Shown here in pieces: positions 62,992 to 64,000 of a stretch of DNA of 64,000 nt (positions within the stretch are counted from its first letter, which is position 1; each line of letters starts with the position of its first letter). This DNA comes from JBFGCT01 sp963825565 (lineage in GTDB: Bacteria > Actinomycetota > Acidimicrobiia > Acidimicrobiales > Ilumatobacteraceae), in assembly GCA_963825565.1 (NCBI GenBank), contig CAWGTW010000011.1, positions 124,001-188,000 on the forward strand. The letters run 5' to 3'. The notes beneath the pieces are model-generated. The model was not told the origin of the DNA and made no database searches. It worked only from the letters and a program-made list of their open reading frames with translations. Made by a program: the position numbers and the translations under genes.

Positions 62992-64000
62992 CTACGACCC
63001 CTTGGATCGCGAGATTTCGTCGAAGCGGAGCGGGGTCCGGCGCATGGGTCCCGCGGCTGGGGTGGTACGTCGCGAGAGCCAGAGATGGGTGCCACCTTGG
63101 TGGTCGCGAGCGAACTGGTAGCGACGGGTCACTCGCACTCCGCCGAGGGGAATCGCTTCTTCGGCCAGCAGGAACGGAGACGACGCCGAGAGCACGACCG
63201 ATTCGACCGAGGTGGTTTCCACCGGGTCGTCGGTGGCGAGCCGTCCCCGTTGCAGTGCGATCTCGGGGAACGACCCCGGTCGGCGTACCGGGACCAACGG
63301 CACCCAGCTGGGCGGAACAGCGGTGGCGAGCGTAAAACTCCATTGCTCGAGATCGGCGTCGACATGCGGCGGCACGGCGGCGTCGCGGTCGACGGCTCGA
63401 CCCCAGGCGGACTCGACGCGCCGTTCGATTCCCCAGGCGAGATTGGCCATCTCGTCGCGGCGGAACTCGATCACCTCGATCGGTCGGCCGACCTCGAGGG
63501 TGTCGACGACCGGCGGCAGCAGCAGCATCGGCGCCAGCGGGTCCACGGCGTCGGGGCCCGGGTCCCCCGTCACCTCGAACGAACGCCACGGTCGACCCTT
63601 GGGCCCGGTGCCATTTCGAGCCGCCATGGTGTCGGCCACTGCGGTGGAGGGGATCTTCCACCGACCGCCGAAGCCGTCGACGGCGTGCACCGCCCGCACG
63701 CGGGCCACACATCCCACCGGCAAGGTGACCGGGACCGATAGCCAGTCGTCGCCCGCCAGCGCTCCGAACGCGGCGATGATCGATCGGGCGACGTCCTCGG
63801 GTCCGCCGCCCAGGTCGCCGAACGACACGTCGCCGTCTTCGAACTCCCAGAACCGGGCGACGGGCTGACCGGCGTACCGCAGCGGCGACGCCAACACCTC
63901 GACCGTTGCAGTCGGGTTGGGCGGCGGCTTGTGCTCGTCACGCTTCGCGTTCACAATCGACATCGAGTACCAGTCGAGTGAGCCACCCGGATACTCGTCG
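62992..64000 (-). CDS. Unknown protein, C-terminal part (partial at window edge)
   Basis: The frame stays open past an internal ATG (63963) to the window end, reading DEYPGGSLDWYSM before it, so the gene starts beyond 64000. At least 335 residues are visible. Recognisable blocks are RYAGQPVARFWEFEDGDVSF, ALAGDDWLSVPVTLPVGCVA and the C-terminal RRYQFARDHQGGTHLWLSR. I have an impression of similar proteins near eCIS-type clusters but cannot name a family. Function is unknown. Confidence 0.7.
   Translation of the reverse strand, partial: DEYPGGSLDWYSMSIVNAKRDEHKPPPNPTATVEVLASPLRYAGQPVARFWEFEDGDVSFGDLGGGPEDVARSIIAAFGALAGDDWLSVPVTLPVGCVARVRAVHAVDGFGGRWKIPSTAVADTMAARNGTGPKGRPWRSFEVTGDPGPDAVDPLAPMLLLPPVVDTLEVGRPIEVIEFRRDEMANLAWGIERRVESAWGRAVDRDAAVPPHVDADLEQWSFTLATAVPPSWVPLVPVRRPGSFPEIALQRGRLATDDPVETTSVESVVLSASSPFLLAEEAIPLGGVRVTRRYQFARDHQGGTHLWLSRRTTPAAGPMRRTPLRFDEISRSKGS

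Overview
The window is very GC-rich throughout. It carries a WhiB-family protein, a mycobacterial-type Nei glycosylase, a DUF4916 NUDIX protein and many 4-nt ATGA/GTGA gene overlaps. This points to a high-GC actinobacterium, most likely an Acidimicrobiia (Ilumatobacter-like) lineage; that placement is an inference from gene content. No rRNA, tRNA, CRISPR array or intact insertion sequence was recognised.

Positions 1-14.8 kb hold ordinary chromosomal genes. They are an FtsX-type permease end, a PPOX-family oxidoreductase, Nei, a NUDIX protein, a methyltransferase, a frameshifted alpha/beta hydrolase, a metal-type ABC ATPase beside a Fur/Zur regulator, a YCII protein, a choline-kinase-like protein and a lipoprotein. 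A forward catabolic gene run follows: aminotransferase, D-2-hydroxyacid dehydrogenase, fused 2-oxoacid dehydrogenase E1 (frameshifted) and ALDH7-type dehydrogenase.

Positions 15.0-20.7 kb hold an unusual coupled operon. Two secreted subtilisin-like proteases each end in a long xxxWS pentapeptide repeat (18 and 16 copies). Their stop/start codons overlap each other and a membrane GGDEF-EAL c-di-GMP enzyme. An ECF-type sigma factor follows.

Positions 21.6-31.1 kb hold DUF2071, a photolyase-related gene with several frameshifts, two tiny membrane proteins, Dps, a divergent WhiB / B12-sensor pair, a SRPBCC protein, a membrane protein whose upstream region carries a perfect TGTGA-N6-TCACA site and a DosR-like palindrome, DUF1992 and two SDR enzymes.

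Positions 31.4-57.9 kb hold the main accessory element, an apparently complete extracellular contractile injection system (eCIS; Afp/PVC-like). It reads leftward from a promoter near 57.23 kb. The order is DUF4255 terminator, an unknown 365-aa protein, sheath, two tube proteins, DUF5908, LysM hub, VgrG-like spike, gp25, baseplate J (split), a second large baseplate protein, a 1034-aa protein with Ig-like and carboxypeptidase-regulatory-like domains, tape measure, AAA+ ATPase, and a 1568-aa DUF4157 protein with a C-terminal HNH-like motif, the likely payload. The spike tip (DUF4280/PAAR-like) is divergent on the + strand. No capsid, terminase or T6SS membrane-complex gene is present, so this is neither a phage nor a conventional T6SS.

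Positions 58.1-64.0 kb hold a polytopic membrane protein, a small ABM-like protein, membrane and lipoprotein genes and a partial gene of unknown function at the edge. Two stretches (60.8-61.45 and 62.47-62.99 kb) hold no convincing gene.

A recurring technical signal is single-base frame disruptions. Those at 3.47, 13.0 and four sites in 23.75-24.1 kb, and possibly one at 4.26 kb, all look like one extra G/C. One at 46.5 kb looks like a missing G. They may be sequencing errors, so the affected genes may be intact in the organism.
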